Positions 8,212 to 18,525 are shown, counted from the stretch's first letter. The stretch: 64,000 nt of DNA from Geomonas subterranea (GCF_019063845.1 NZ_CP077683.1:4652001-4716000), one strand, 5' to 3'. Numbers and translations: made by a program. The notes: generated by a model from the sequence alone, not told the origin.

Positions 8212-9759
8212 ATGGCAATTGAGATGCGCCAGCAGATGAAAATGAGTCAGCAACTGGTGATGACCCCCCAGTTGCAGCAGGCCATCAAGCTGCTTCAGCT
8301 CTCCCGGCTGGAGTTGCAGGACGTAGTGCGCCAGGAGCTGGAAGAGAACCCCATCCTGGACGAGGTGATCGAACAGGAGGAGATCCGCGAGCCCGAACAG
8401 CTCGAGTTGCGCGAGAAGGAAGCGGAGCCCGAAAGTTCCACCAGCGACTTCCAGGAGGTCCGCGCCGGCGAAGAGACCCGCGAGGCGGACTGGGACTCCT
8501 ACATCGACGGCTACAACTACAGCTCCGGCGAGCAGTACTACGACGACGAGGACCGCCCCTCATTTGAAAACCTCCTCACCAAGAAATCCACCCTGTTCGA
8601 CCACCTGCTCTGGCAGCTGAGCCTGACCCGTCTCACCGACCGCGAGATGGCGGTCGGGGCCGAGATCATCGGCAACATCGATGAGGACGGCTATCTCCGC
8701 GCGACCCTCGAGGACGTCGCCTCGGCCTGCGTGCAGGTGAGCCCCTTCAGCGAGGAGGCCCTGGAATGGGCGGGGCTCGCCGCGGGCGCGCCCGGGGAGC
8801 AGGTGGCCGAAGCGGCCGACGGCTTCGCTGAGAGCGTGCTGACGCCGCTGGTCGAGGGGGTCCTGAAGCGGATCCAGGAGTTCGACCCGGTCGGGGTGGG
8901 GGCACGCGACCTGCGCGAGTGCCTGCTGATCCAGGTGGCGAGCCTGGGGATGTCCGGGAGCCTGGTCGAGGCGCTTTTGCGCGACCACCTGAAGGACCTG
9001 GAGAGCCACAAGTACAAGCAGGCAGCCAAGGTGCTCGGCGTGGACGTCAACGACATCCTCGCGGCCACCCGCATCATCGCCGAGCTCGACCCCAAGCCGG
9101 GGCGGGTCTTTGGCAGCGACGACGTGCAGTACATCTCCGCCGACATCTTCGTCCACAAGGTGGGCGACGAGTACGTGGTGATGCTCAACGACGAGGGGAT
9201 GCCGAACCTCCGGATCAACCCGATCTACGCCCCCGAAGCCAAGAGCACCCGCCAGGTCGACAAGGTGGCCGAGGACTACATCGGCGAGAAGATGCGCTCC
9301 GCCATCTGGCTCATAAAGAGCATCCAGCAGCGCCAGCGCACCATCTTCAAGGTAGCGAAGAGCATCGTCAAGTTCCAGCGGGACTTCCTGGACCGCGGCA
9401 TCGAGCACCTGCGCCCGCTGGTTCTGCGCGACATCGCCGAGGACATCGGGATGCACGAGTCCACCATCAGCCGCGTCACCACCAACAAGTACATGCAGAC
9501 CCCCCAGGGGCTCTTCGAGCTGAAGTACTTCTTCAACTCAGGGATCTCCACCGGCGAGGGGGATTTCATCGCCTCCGAGAGCGTCAAGAGCAAGATCAAG
9601 GAGCTGGTGGACAACGAGGACCCCAAGCGCCCCTACTCGGACCAGCGCCTGGCGGAGCTCCTTTCCGGCCACAACATCGTGATCGCCCGGCGCACCGTCA
9701 CCAAGTACCGCGAAATGCTCCGCATCGGTTCGTCCTCGGAGCGCAAGAAGCATTTCTAA
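8212..9759 (+). CDS. rpoN: RNA polymerase sigma-54 factor
   Basis: 515 aa. Region I is the Gln/Leu-rich activator-interacting N-terminus (QLVMTPQLQQAIKLLQLSRLEL, residues 13-34). An acidic region II follows (to about 115), then the core-binding region and the helix-turn-helix (DIGMHESTISRVTTNKY, near 415). The C-terminus holds the RpoN box ARRTVTKYREML (near 490), which reads the -24 element. It directs transcription that needs AAA+ activators (nitrogen, motility and pili in relatives). It sits between lptB and hpf, as in many proteobacteria. Confidence 0.97.
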   Translation: MAIEMRQQMKMSQQLVMTPQLQQAIKLLQLSRLELQDVVRQELEENPILDEVIEQEEIREPEQLELREKEAEPESSTSDFQEVRAGEETREADWDSYIDGYNYSSGEQYYDDEDRPSFENLLTKKSTLFDHLLWQLSLTRLTDREMAVGAEIIGNIDEDGYLRATLEDVASACVQVSPFSEEALEWAGLAAGAPGEQVAEAADGFAESVLTPLVEGVLKRIQEFDPVGVGARDLRECLLIQVASLGMSGSLVEALLRDHLKDLESHKYKQAAKVLGVDVNDILAATRIIAELDPKPGRVFGSDDVQYISADIFVHKVGDEYVVMLNDEGMPNLRINPIYAPEAKSTRQVDKVAEDYIGEKMRSAIWLIKSIQQRQRTIFKVAKSIVKFQRDFLDRGIEHLRPLVLRDIAEDIGMHESTISRVTTNKYMQTPQGLFELKYFFNSGISTGEGDFIASESVKSKIKELVDNEDPKRPYSDQRLAELLSGHNIVIARRTVTKYREMLRIGSSSERKKHF

Positions 9760-9818
9760 CGCGAACGCCGCCAAGGCGGGCTCTTCGCGTGTATTGTCAA
9801 TAAAGGGAGGTACTTCGT

Positions 9819-10367
9819 ATGCAGATAACCACGACTTTCAGGCACATGGAACCGAGCGAAGCGCTGAAGAGCTACGCGGAGGAGAAGCTGGACCGGGTTA
9901 AGAAATATATAGACGAGCCGATTGTCGTCCAGGTATTTTTGACCGTTGAGAAGATCCGCCACATGGCTGAGGTGACCATCAACGCCAAGGGGATCACCAT
10001 CAAGGCCGCGGAAGAGACCAACGACATGTACGCCTCCATCGATGCGGTATCCGACAAGATCGAGCGCCAGCTGCGCCGCTTCAAGGAGCGCATCAAGGCC
10101 CACAAGCCGGCCTCCGACGCGCGCGAGCGCCAGGTGCAGAAGGCGATCGTCCAGGCCCAGGGTATCGAGGAAGGGACCCAGGCCCCGGTCATCATCAAGA
10201 CCAAGAGCTTCACCATGAAACCGATGTCCGTCGAGGAGGCGGTGATGCAGATGGAGCTTCTGCACAAGGACTTCCTGGTCTACACCGAGTCCTCCACCGA
10301 GACCATCAACGTGGTGTACCGCAGGAAAGACGGCAACTACGGCCTGATCTCCCCGGAGAACCCGTAG
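9819..10367 (+). CDS. hpf: Ribosome hibernation promoting factor, long form
   Basis: 182 aa; ATG 9819 preceded by GGGAGG. N-terminal S30AE domain (FRHMEPSEALKSYAEEKLDR..., residues 8-95), linker, then the C-terminal dimerisation domain (IIKTKSFTMKPMSVEEAVMQ, from about 127). The long form drives 100S ribosome dimers in stationary phase. It follows rpoN by 59 bases, the usual place, and may share its transcript. Strong hairpins follow at 10389-10481. Confidence 0.94.
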   Translation: MQITTTFRHMEPSEALKSYAEEKLDRVKKYIDEPIVVQVFLTVEKIRHMAEVTINAKGITIKAAEETNDMYASIDAVSDKIERQLRRFKERIKAHKPASDARERQVQKAIVQAQGIEEGTQAPVIIKTKSFTMKPMSVEEAVMQMELLHKDFLVYTESSTETINVVYRRKDGNYGLISPENP

Positions 10368-10388
10368 CGTTCTTTTGAACCGTAAAAG

Positions 10389-10481
10389 ACGGCCCGGAGC
10401 GCGCGCTCCGGGCCGTAAAGGCGGATGGGAGGCGTCCCCGTGGCGCCTCCCATCGTGATAACGGCCCCTTCTGGGGCTGTT
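10389..10481 (+). terminator. Three consecutive hairpins between hpf and hprK
   Basis: Hairpin 1 is a perfect 28-base palindrome (10389-10416, ACGGCCCGGAGCGC and its complement). Hairpin 2 has an 11-bp stem (GATGGGAGGCG at 10424-10434 with CGCCTCCCATC at 10444-10454). Hairpin 3 has a 9-bp stem with a TTCT loop (10460-10481). None ends in a T-tract, so this may be an mRNA processing or stabilising region rather than a simple terminator. Confidence 0.6.
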
Positions 10482-10508
10482 CGCGTGCACGGGGGAAAGG
10501 TCCCAGCA

Positions 10509-11468
10509 TTGACAAGCATGAGCCTCAGCATCAAGGATCTGTTGGAAGACAAGGCGTACGGCCTCGACCTGCAGCTTCTGTGCGGCGAAGCGGGCCTCAG
10601 TAACCGGCTCTACAGCTCCCGCATCCAGAAACCCGGCCTGGCCCTCACCGGCTACACGGAACACCTGCATCCGGACCGGGTCCAGGTGCTGGGCAACACG
10701 GAGATCTCCTACCTAAGCCAGATCCCCGAAGAGGTCGGCTCCCGGCACATCGAGAAACTCTGCAGCTACCCCATCGCGTGCTTCATCGTCACCAAGGGGC
10801 TCGATCCCCCCGAGTTCCTGAAGCGTTCCGCCGAGGCGGCCGGCATCCCGCTTCTGGTGACCCACCACCAGTCCTCCACCTTCATAAGCCTCATCACGAA
10901 GTTCCTCGAAGAGAGCCTGCTCCCCTCCACGCACATCCACGGCGTGCTGGTCGACGTCCTCGGGGTGGGGGTGCTCCTTTTGGGCAAGAGCGGCATCGGC
11001 AAGAGCGAGTGCGCCCTCGACCTCGTGATCCGCGGGCACCGGCTGGTGGCCGACGACGTGATCCACATAAAGAAGAAGATGCCCGCGGCCCTGGTGGGGC
11101 AGGCGGGGGAGACCATCCAGTACCACATGGAGATCCGCGGCCTGGGGATCATCAACATCAAGGACTTGTACGGGGTCTCCTCGATCCGCGAAAAGAAGAT
11201 CATCGACATGGTGCTGGAGCTCATGGAGTGGGACGCCAACCAGGAGTACGAGCGGCTCGGGATCGACGAGCCGGTGAAGACCATCCTGGGGGTGGACCTG
11301 CCGCACCTGAAGATACCGGTCCGCCCGGGGCGCAACCTCACCTCGATCATCGAGGTCGCCGCCAGGAACTTCCTGCTGAAGGGGATGGGGTACCATTCCG
11401 CCCGCGAGTTTCACGAGAAGCTCCTGGCCCGCCTGGAGTTCCGCCCCCTGGGCAACGAGGTGGAATAG
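10509..11468 (+). CDS. hprK: HPr kinase/phosphorylase
   Basis: 319 aa from TTG 10509, chosen because GGAAAGG lies 8 bases upstream; ATG 10518 gives the same protein minus three residues but is too far from that site. The N-terminal domain (ISIKDLL-type start, to about residue 130) precedes the P-loop kinase domain with LLLGKSGIGKSECALDL (Walker A, near 158) and HRLVADDVIHI. MEIRGLGIINIKDLYGV (near 208) is the HprK signature. It phosphorylates or dephosphorylates HPr on Ser46, coupling PTS state to metabolism. rapZ starts 2 bases after its stop. Confidence 0.95.
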   Translation: MTSMSLSIKDLLEDKAYGLDLQLLCGEAGLSNRLYSSRIQKPGLALTGYTEHLHPDRVQVLGNTEISYLSQIPEEVGSRHIEKLCSYPIACFIVTKGLDPPEFLKRSAEAAGIPLLVTHHQSSTFISLITKFLEESLLPSTHIHGVLVDVLGVGVLLLGKSGIGKSECALDLVIRGHRLVADDVIHIKKKMPAALVGQAGETIQYHMEIRGLGIINIKDLYGVSSIREKKIIDMVLELMEWDANQEYERLGIDEPVKTILGVDLPHLKIPVRPGRNLTSIIEVAARNFLLKGMGYHSAREFHEKLLARLEFRPLGNEVE

Positions 11469-11469
11469 C

Positions 11470-12333
11470 ATGCGCATCGTCATCATAACCGGCCTCTCCG
11501 GCTCGGGAAAATCGACGGCGGTGAAGGCGCTGGAGGACGAGGGGTTCTTCTGCCTGGACAACCTCCCGGTCTCGCTGGTGAGCACCTTCATCGAGCTGGT
11601 GGAGCACTCCCGCGAGGACATCAAGGACGTGGCCCTGGTGATGGACATCCGGAGCCGCGACTTCATCAAGGGCTACGACCAGGTGTTCCAAGCCATCGCC
11701 TCGGCCGGGCACAGCGTCAAGATCTTCTACTTCGACGCCACCGACGAGGTCCTGATCCGTCGCTTCTCCGAGACCCGCCGCCGCCACCCGGCGCTGGAGG
11801 GTGCGAGCGTCCCCGAGGGGATCCGTTTCGAGCGCGACCAGCTGGCGGGCCTTAGGCGCATCGCCACCGCCATCATCGACACCTCCGAGATGAACGTGCA
11901 CCGCCTGAAGGAGGTGGTGATCGGACTGGTCAAGGGGGGGGAGGGTGCCCTGGAGATGCAGGTGAACCTGCAGTCCTTCGGCTTCCGCTACGGCCTCCCT
12001 TTGGAGAGCGACCTGGTCATGGACGTGCGCTTTCTCCCCAACCCGTACTTCGTGGCCGAGCTGCGCCCCTATTCCGGCCTGGAGCCGGGGGTGCGCGACT
12101 ACGTGTTGAAGCAGAAGGAGACCGAGGTGTTCCTGGAGCGGTTCCGGGACATGCTGGAATTCCTGCTGCCGGGATACCGCAGGGAGGGTAAATCCTACCT
12201 CTCCGTTTCCATCGGCTGCACCGGCGGAAGGCACCGCTCGGTGGCCATCGCAGAAGAGCTGTACCACTACTTCCGGCAGCGGAACGTGAACATAAAAATT
12301 TCCCACAGGGACATAGAGAAGGGGCTGGGATGA
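11470..12333 (+). CDS. rapZ: RNase adapter / P-loop nucleotide-binding protein RapZ
   Basis: 287 aa, normal length. Walker A GLSGSGKSTAVKALED at residues 8-23, the Walker B-like VALVMDIRSR near 57, and the C-terminal block SIGCTGGRHRSVAIAEEL (near 240) are family marks. In E. coli RapZ steers RNase E to small RNAs that control glucosamine-6-phosphate synthase; in other bacteria the role is less clear. It lies in the usual place between hprK and a PTS EIIA, with ATGA overlap to the next gene, pointing to one operon. Confidence 0.94.
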   Translation: MRIVIITGLSGSGKSTAVKALEDEGFFCLDNLPVSLVSTFIELVEHSREDIKDVALVMDIRSRDFIKGYDQVFQAIASAGHSVKIFYFDATDEVLIRRFSETRRRHPALEGASVPEGIRFERDQLAGLRRIATAIIDTSEMNVHRLKEVVIGLVKGGEGALEMQVNLQSFGFRYGLPLESDLVMDVRFLPNPYFVAELRPYSGLEPGVRDYVLKQKETEVFLERFRDMLEFLLPGYRREGKSYLSVSIGCTGGRHRSVAIAEELYHYFRQRNVNIKISHRDIEKGLG

Positions 12334-12725
12334 TAGGACTGCTTTTGGTAGCACATGCCGGCGTGGCCAGTGAGCTTCTGACCGCGGCGGAGATGATAGT
12401 AGGGAAGCTGGAACTTGCCGAGGCGGTGGGGATCGCCCCCGACGCGTCGGCGACGGACGTCATGGCGGCCATAAAGGACGCCGTGGCCCGGGTATCCGGC
12501 GACGGAGCCATCATCATGACGGACATGTTCGGCGGCACTCCCTCCAACATGAGCATCTCCTTCCTGCAGGAAGGGAAGGTCGAGGTGCTGACCGGGGTGA
12601 ACCTCCCCATGCTGATCCGCTTCACCCAGGAGCGCAACCGCTGCGGCGTCGCGGAACTCGCCCTGAAGCTCAAGGAGAGCGCCCAGGAGGGGATCACGGT
12701 GGCCGGGGATTTCCTGAAGAAGTAA
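12330..12725 (+). CDS. PTS EIIA component, mannose family
   Basis: 131 aa, a single EIIA-Man domain. IGLLLVAHAGVASELL (residues 2-17) carries the phosphorylatable His near residue 9; MTDMFGGTPSNMSISFL (near 66) is the second family block. It would accept phosphate from HPr. No EIIB, EIIC or EIID genes are nearby, so it probably acts as a phosphorylation sensor rather than in sugar uptake. It overlaps rapZ by 4 bases. Confidence 0.93.
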   Translation: MIGLLLVAHAGVASELLTAAEMIVGKLELAEAVGIAPDASATDVMAAIKDAVARVSGDGAIIMTDMFGGTPSNMSISFLQEGKVEVLTGVNLPMLIRFTQERNRCGVAELALKLKESAQEGITVAGDFLKK

Positions 12726-12781
12726 GGACAAAGGAGGATTCGCCCTCCCCCGGCCCGTGCCGGGGAAGGCGAGTGCACGAT

Positions 12782-13048
12782 ATGATCGAAGGACAATTCG
12801 TAATACCGAACAAGTTGGGGCTGCACGCCAGGGCCTCCGCGCTCCTGGTGAAGACCTCCAGCGCTTTCTCCTCGGAGATCAGGATCGAGCGGGAGGGCGT
12901 CGAGGTGAACGGCAAGAGCATCATGGGGATCATGATGCTCGCGGCCGCCAAGGGGAGCACCGTCACCCTGAAGGTGGAGGGTGCGGACGAGGTCGAGGCC
13001 TATGCCGCAATCGGGGAGCTGATCCGGAATGGATTCGGAGAAGAGTGA
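12782..13048 (+). CDS. ptsH: Phosphocarrier protein HPr
   Basis: 88 aa, the standard HPr length; ATG 12782 chosen over GTG 12773 because the domain begins directly at MIEGQFVIPN. NKLGLHARAS holds the Enzyme I-dependent His near residue 15, and GKSIMGIMMLAA holds the regulatory Ser near residue 46, the target of HprK. Having both residues with hprK in the same operon supports dual control. ptsI starts 20 bases before its stop. Confidence 0.95.
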   Translation: MIEGQFVIPNKLGLHARASALLVKTSSAFSSEIRIEREGVEVNGKSIMGIMMLAAAKGSTVTLKVEGADEVEAYAAIGELIRNGFGEE

Positions 13049-14789
13049 GTCGAGGGAGCTGAACGGGATCGGCGCCTCCGCCGGGATCGCCATCGGGCAG
13101 GTGCGCATCACCGACCGGCGCCGGGTCGCCGTCACCGAGGTGGTGGTCGCCAACGAGGAGATCCCGGGGGAGCTGGACCGCTTCACCAGGGCGATCGAGC
13201 GCGCCAAGGGGGAGCTCTTCGCCCTGCGCGAGCAGCTCTCCAGCACCCACGGCCCCGAGCACCTCTGCGTCATCGACGCCCACCTGATGCTCCTTGACGA
13301 CACCATGCTGGTCGGCGAGACCACGCAGTACATCGAGCGGCTCGGCATCAACGCCGAAGGGGCCCTGAAAAGGACCCTGGGGCGCTTCAAGGCCTTCTTC
13401 GAGGGGGTGGATGACGAGTACCTGCGCGAGCGCGGGGGGGACGTCGAGACGGTGGTCGAGCGCGTCCTCAGGCACATGGTGGGGCAGAAGCAGGAGCCCA
13501 TCGACAACATCCAGGGGAAGGTGATCGTGGTGGCCCACGACCTCTCCCCCGCCGACATCCTGCAGATCGACAAGAACAGGGTGATGGGGGTCATCACCGA
13601 CCTCGGGGGGAGGACCTCCCACACCTCGATCCTGGCCCGGGCCTTCGAGATCCCCGCTGTGGTGGGGCTCGAGCGGGTGACCGCCGATGTCCGCGACGGG
13701 GACACCCTGATCATCGACGGCTCGACCGGGGTGGTCATAGTCAACCCCGGGGCGGAGGAGTTCAAGGAGTACCTGCAGAAGAAGCAGCGCTACGAGTACG
13801 TGGAGCGGGAACTCCTGAAGCTGCGCGACCTGCCGGCCCAGACCCTGGACGGGCACCGGATGCGCCTGAAGGGGAACGTGGAATTCATCGAGGAGGTCGC
13901 CTCGGTGCACAAGCACGGCGGCGAGGGGATCGGCCTGTACCGCACCGAGATGCTTTTCATGAACCGCGGCACCCTTCCCACCGAGGAAGAGCAGTTCCAG
14001 GCCTATGCCGCGCTGGTGAAGGGGATGGCGCCGCAGCCGGTGACCATCAGGACGCTGGACATCGGCGGGGACAAGTGCCTCACCGACCTCGACCTCTCCG
14101 ACGAGATGAACCCGGCGCTGGGGGTGCGTGCGATCCGCCTCTCGCTGCGCCAGCCCGCCGTCTTCAAGGCGCAGTTGCGGGCCATCCTGAGGGCGAGCGC
14201 CTTCGGGGAGGTGAAGCTCTTCTTCCCGATGGTTTCGGGGGTGGCCGAGGTCCGGGCCGCCAAGGCCATTCTGGAGGAGGTGAAGGAGGAGCTGCGCGGC
14301 ACCCACCCCTTCGACGAGAAGGTGCAGGTGGGGATCATGATAGAGATACCCTCGGCGGTGGTGATCGCGGATCTCCTGGCGGCGGAGGTCGATTTCTTCA
14401 GCGTCGGCACCAACGATCTCATCCAGTACACGCTGGCCATCGACCGCACCAACGAGCACCTCTCCGCGCTGTTCCAGCCGCTGCACCCGGCGGTGCTCCG
14501 CTCGCTGAAGACCATCGTCGACGCGGCTCACGCCGCGGGGATCGAGGCCAGCATCTGCGGCGAGATGGCGGGAGACCCGGAGTACCTTCCCATCCTTTTG
14601 GGGCTTGGTTACGACGAACTCTCCATGAACGCGGTCTCCATCCCGCGGGTCAAGAAGATCATGCGTCGCTGCACCCTGCAGGAGGCGCGCACGGTGGCCC
14701 TGAAGGCCCTGAGCTTCGCCACCGCGGCGGAGGCGGACGCCTACCTGAAGGGTGAGATCGCCGCCCGTTTTTCCGAGAGCTTCGACTAA
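13029..14789 (+). CDS. ptsI: Phosphoenolpyruvate-protein phosphotransferase (PTS Enzyme I)
   Basis: 586 aa. N-terminal HPr-binding domain, then the swivelling domain with GGRTSHTSILARAFEIPAV (active His near residue 200), then the PEP-binding barrel with GIGLYRTEMLFMNR (near 300), SVGTNDLIQYTLAIDRTNE (near 460) and the active-site Cys in GIEASICGEMAG (near 510). It passes phosphate from PEP to HPr. It is the last gene of the hpf-hprK-rapZ-EIIA-ptsH-ptsI run; its stop overlaps the stop of convergent hpnG. Confidence 0.96.
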   Translation: MDSEKSESRELNGIGASAGIAIGQVRITDRRRVAVTEVVVANEEIPGELDRFTRAIERAKGELFALREQLSSTHGPEHLCVIDAHLMLLDDTMLVGETTQYIERLGINAEGALKRTLGRFKAFFEGVDDEYLRERGGDVETVVERVLRHMVGQKQEPIDNIQGKVIVVAHDLSPADILQIDKNRVMGVITDLGGRTSHTSILARAFEIPAVVGLERVTADVRDGDTLIIDGSTGVVIVNPGAEEFKEYLQKKQRYEYVERELLKLRDLPAQTLDGHRMRLKGNVEFIEEVASVHKHGGEGIGLYRTEMLFMNRGTLPTEEEQFQAYAALVKGMAPQPVTIRTLDIGGDKCLTDLDLSDEMNPALGVRAIRLSLRQPAVFKAQLRAILRASAFGEVKLFFPMVSGVAEVRAAKAILEEVKEELRGTHPFDEKVQVGIMIEIPSAVVIADLLAAEVDFFSVGTNDLIQYTLAIDRTNEHLSALFQPLHPAVLRSLKTIVDAAHAAGIEASICGEMAGDPEYLPILLGLGYDELSMNAVSIPRVKKIMRRCTLQEARTVALKALSFATAAEADAYLKGEIAARFSESFD

Positions 14790-15565
14790 GGCTGGCTCTG
14801 CCGCGTCAGCGCCTGCAGCGCAAGTTCGACGGCCAGCGCCAGCCGCTTCCCCGCCCTCCGGCAATTCCCTGACAGCCTGATCAGTTGCGGAATCAACCAG
14901 GGCCGTTTCGAGATGGTCCACGCCACCCGCCAGGGGACCAGGTTCAGGTTGCCGTCGCAGAACTCCTCGATGGAAAAACCGAGCTCCTCGTCGGCCGCGT
15001 CGCTTACCCCCCGGATCGCAACCAGAGGAATCCCCGCGCCCTGCGCCTGTTCGAGCACCGCCGCCGTCTCCATCTCGAGCAGGGGGAGCGCTGTGCTCCC
15101 ACCGAGCCGGCTCGCCATCTCCGCCTTGTTCCTGATCCCGCTGGCGGTGATGTAGCCTCCGCGCCGCAGCTGCAGCCCTACCTTGGCGCAGTGCTCCTGG
15201 AGCAGGGTGGCGAGGGCGGGGTCGGGCAGGGGGAGCTCGCTGAGCGCGCCCTGGTCCAGACGGAAGACGCGCTCCGCCAGCACCAGTTCGCCGACCTCGA
15301 GACCGGGAAGGACCGCGCCGCCAAAGCCGAAGTTGATGATGGCGTCCGGTTCCGCGTGCCTGATCAGCGCCCTGGTCGCAGCCGCCGCCTGCGCGGGTCC
15401 CATCCCCGACTCGATGAGGTAGACGCAGCTGCCGTTCACGGGGAACCGGTACAGGTTGCGCCCGTCGATGTTTCCCCGGGCGTATCCCTTTATGCGCGCC
15501 AGAACCGGCGCGATCTCCTGGGGCATGGCGGCCACCATGCCCAGGCTTTTGTTTTCGTTGGCCAT
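14786..15565 (-). CDS. hpnG: Phosphorylase-superfamily nucleosidase, probable adenosylhopane nucleosidase HpnG
   Basis: 259 aa; ATG at 15565 with GGGAGAAG upstream. Nucleoside phosphorylase fold: LGMVAAMPQEIAPVL near residue 8, INFGFGGAVLPGLEVGELVL near 97, and LEMETAAVLEQAQ near 176, which matches the substrate-binding ME(T/S)AA block of MTA/SAH nucleosidases. HpnG is known to remove adenine from adenosylhopane to give ribosylhopane. I choose that over a general MTA/SAH nucleosidase because hpnJ and hpnK are the next genes, diverging from it. The last ~45 residues (basic, helical) extend past the usual domain. Confidence 0.8.
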   Translation of the reverse strand: MANENKSLGMVAAMPQEIAPVLARIKGYARGNIDGRNLYRFPVNGSCVYLIESGMGPAQAAAATRALIRHAEPDAIINFGFGGAVLPGLEVGELVLAERVFRLDQGALSELPLPDPALATLLQEHCAKVGLQLRRGGYITASGIRNKAEMASRLGGSTALPLLEMETAAVLEQAQGAGIPLVAIRGVSDAADEELGFSIEEFCDGNLNLVPWRVAWTISKRPWLIPQLIRLSGNCRRAGKRLALAVELALQALTRQSQP

Positions 15566-15647
15566 TGGGCTTCTCCCTTTCGATCGGCCACTTTATCAGA
15601 GGGGAGCCGCCGCCGCAACGCTTTCCCGGACTTTGCCCCGGTTCGCC

Positions 15648-15676
15648 TTGACAAAAGGAGGCCGCCGTCTTATAGT
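15648..15676 (+). promoter_or_regulatory. Sigma-70-type promoter of hpnJ
   Basis: TTGACA at 15648-15653, 17-base spacer, TATAGT at 15671-15676; about 39 bases from the predicted start of transcription to the hpnJ ATG. Confidence 0.75.
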
Positions 15677-15721
15677 CAGGGCTTCTTTTTTTGGTGTGCC
15701 GATATTAATCTGGAGGGGTGT

Positions 15722-17143
<1,422 letters not shown>

Positions 17144-17164
17144 CGATATCTGGATGAACCCGCA

Positions 17165-17250
17165 CCGGTAGGGTCCCCTCCCCCGGAGGGGGAGGGTTAG
17201 GGAGGGGGAGCTGCGTGTTCGCCCCTCCCGGCCTCCCCCCTCCTGGGGGA
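17165..17250. repeat. GC-rich intergenic palindromes, CCCTCTCCC family (copy 2)
   Basis: CCCCTCCCCC/GGAGGGGGAGG repeats with a purine-rich GGGAGGGGGAG middle and a second CCTCCCCCCTCCTGGGGGAGG palindrome that ends in the hpnK ribosome-binding site. Confidence 0.6.
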
Positions 17251-17266
17251 GGAGATGATAGGGCAC

Positions 17267-18133
17267 ATGAAAGAGATAATACTTAACGCCGACGACTTCG
17301 GCCTGAGCGCCGGGGCGAACCGCGGCATCATCAGGGCGTGGCAGGAGGGGATGCTCACCAGCACGTCGCTCATGGCGGGAGGAGACGCCTTCGAGGAGGC
17401 GGCTGCCTTCGCGCGCGCGAACCCCGCCCTGCAGGTCGGGCTGCACCTCACCCTGGTGCAGGGAAGCGCGGTCCTGCCGCAGCAGGGACTGCCCGCCCTT
17501 ACCGGCGCGGCGGGAGAGTTCACCGACGACGCGGTGCTGGCGGGGATGCGCTATTTCTTCCTGAAGGGACTGAGAAAAAAGCTCCGCCTGGAGATCGACG
17601 CGCAACTGGCGAGATGCCGCGACGCGGGTGTCGAGCTTTCCCACGTCGACGGTCATCTAAACATCCACATGCACCCGGTGGTGTTCGACATCCTGTGCGA
17701 ACTGATGCCTGCCTACGGCATCAAGAGCTTTCGGCTCACCAGGGAAAACCTGCGGGCGAACCTGGCGCTGGACCGCACGAGGGTGGTGGGGAAGTGCGCC
17801 GACGCCTTCATCTTCGCCCGGCTCGCTGAGCGTTGCCGGCCACGACTGCAGCGGCTCGGCATCCGCTACGCAGGCGAGGTGAAGGGGCTGCTGAATTCCG
17901 GCCACATGACCGAGGAGTACCTCGTGCGGGCGCTGGACGGGGTGGGGGAGGGGCTCACGGAGATCTACTTCCATCCCGGCTGTCATCCCTGCTCCACGCT
18001 TACGCGCCGGATGCCTGATTACCAGCACGAGGCGGAGCTCGCGGCGCTCACGAGCCCGCGGGTGCGGCAGAAATTGGAGCAGGCCGGCATCACGTTGAGA
18101 AACTATCGGGGAGAGGAAAAGACGTATGTTTAA
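17267..18133 (+). CDS. hpnK: Hopanoid biosynthesis-associated deacetylase HpnK (YdjC-like)
   Basis: 288 aa from ATG 17267 (MKEIILNADDFGLS, the usual family start); ATG 17255 would have no room for a ribosome-binding site. ADDFG near residue 9, SHVDGHLNIHMHPVV near 127 and FHPGCHPC near 240 are the metal-site and catalytic blocks of YdjC-type polysaccharide deacetylases. HpnK removes the acetyl group from N-acetylglucosaminyl-bacteriohopanetetrol before HpnJ acts. hpnI (glycosyltransferase) is not in this window. The next gene overlaps by 8 bases. Confidence 0.9.
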   Translation: MKEIILNADDFGLSAGANRGIIRAWQEGMLTSTSLMAGGDAFEEAAAFARANPALQVGLHLTLVQGSAVLPQQGLPALTGAAGEFTDDAVLAGMRYFFLKGLRKKLRLEIDAQLARCRDAGVELSHVDGHLNIHMHPVVFDILCELMPAYGIKSFRLTRENLRANLALDRTRVVGKCADAFIFARLAERCRPRLQRLGIRYAGEVKGLLNSGHMTEEYLVRALDGVGEGLTEIYFHPGCHPCSTLTRRMPDYQHEAELAALTSPRVRQKLEQAGITLRNYRGEEKTYV

Positions 18134-18506
18134 GACCGTAGTGGTCATGCTGGCCGCGGTGACCGCGGGTACCATCGGCGACCTGCTGCTGGCCAGCGGG
18201 ATGAAGGAGCTGGGAGACATCTCCACCATGAACCTCAGGGGTATCCTGAGGGTCGCCGTGCAGGCACTCACCACCCCGAAGCTCGTCTTCGGCACCGCGA
18301 TGCTGGCGGTTTTCTTTTTTCTCTGGCTTGCGGTCCTCTCCTGGGAGGACCTCTCCGTCGCCCTGCCCATGCAGGCCCTGAACTACATACTGGTCGCCTT
18401 CCTGTCCCAGTACTTCCTGCACGAGGTGGTGAGTCCGCTGCGCTGGGCAGGGACCGTGCTGGTCGCCATCGGCGTCATCATGATCACCAAAAGTAGCGGG
18501 GCCTAG
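18126..18506 (+). CDS. Small EamA/DMT-type inner-membrane protein
   Basis: 126 aa with four predicted membrane segments (about 4-22, 55-75, 82-100, 103-120). Ends LRWAGTVLVAIGVIMITK, typical of half-size EamA/EmrE-like (DMT) proteins. It overlaps hpnK by 8 bases, so it is co-translated with the hopanoid genes. Likely a transporter or flippase subunit for a lipid or sugar intermediate, by analogy with the ArnE/ArnF type; the substrate is a guess. Confidence 0.75.
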   Translation: MFKTVVVMLAAVTAGTIGDLLLASGMKELGDISTMNLRGILRVAVQALTTPKLVFGTAMLAVFFFLWLAVLSWEDLSVALPMQALNYILVAFLSQYFLHEVVSPLRWAGTVLVAIGVIMITKSSGA

Positions 18507-18525
18507 TCCTCGGAACCGTCCACCT

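Noticed and set aside
14885-15721. Upstream extension of hpnJ
   Set aside because: Antisense of hpnG; the promoter and ribosome-binding site lie at 15648-15716.
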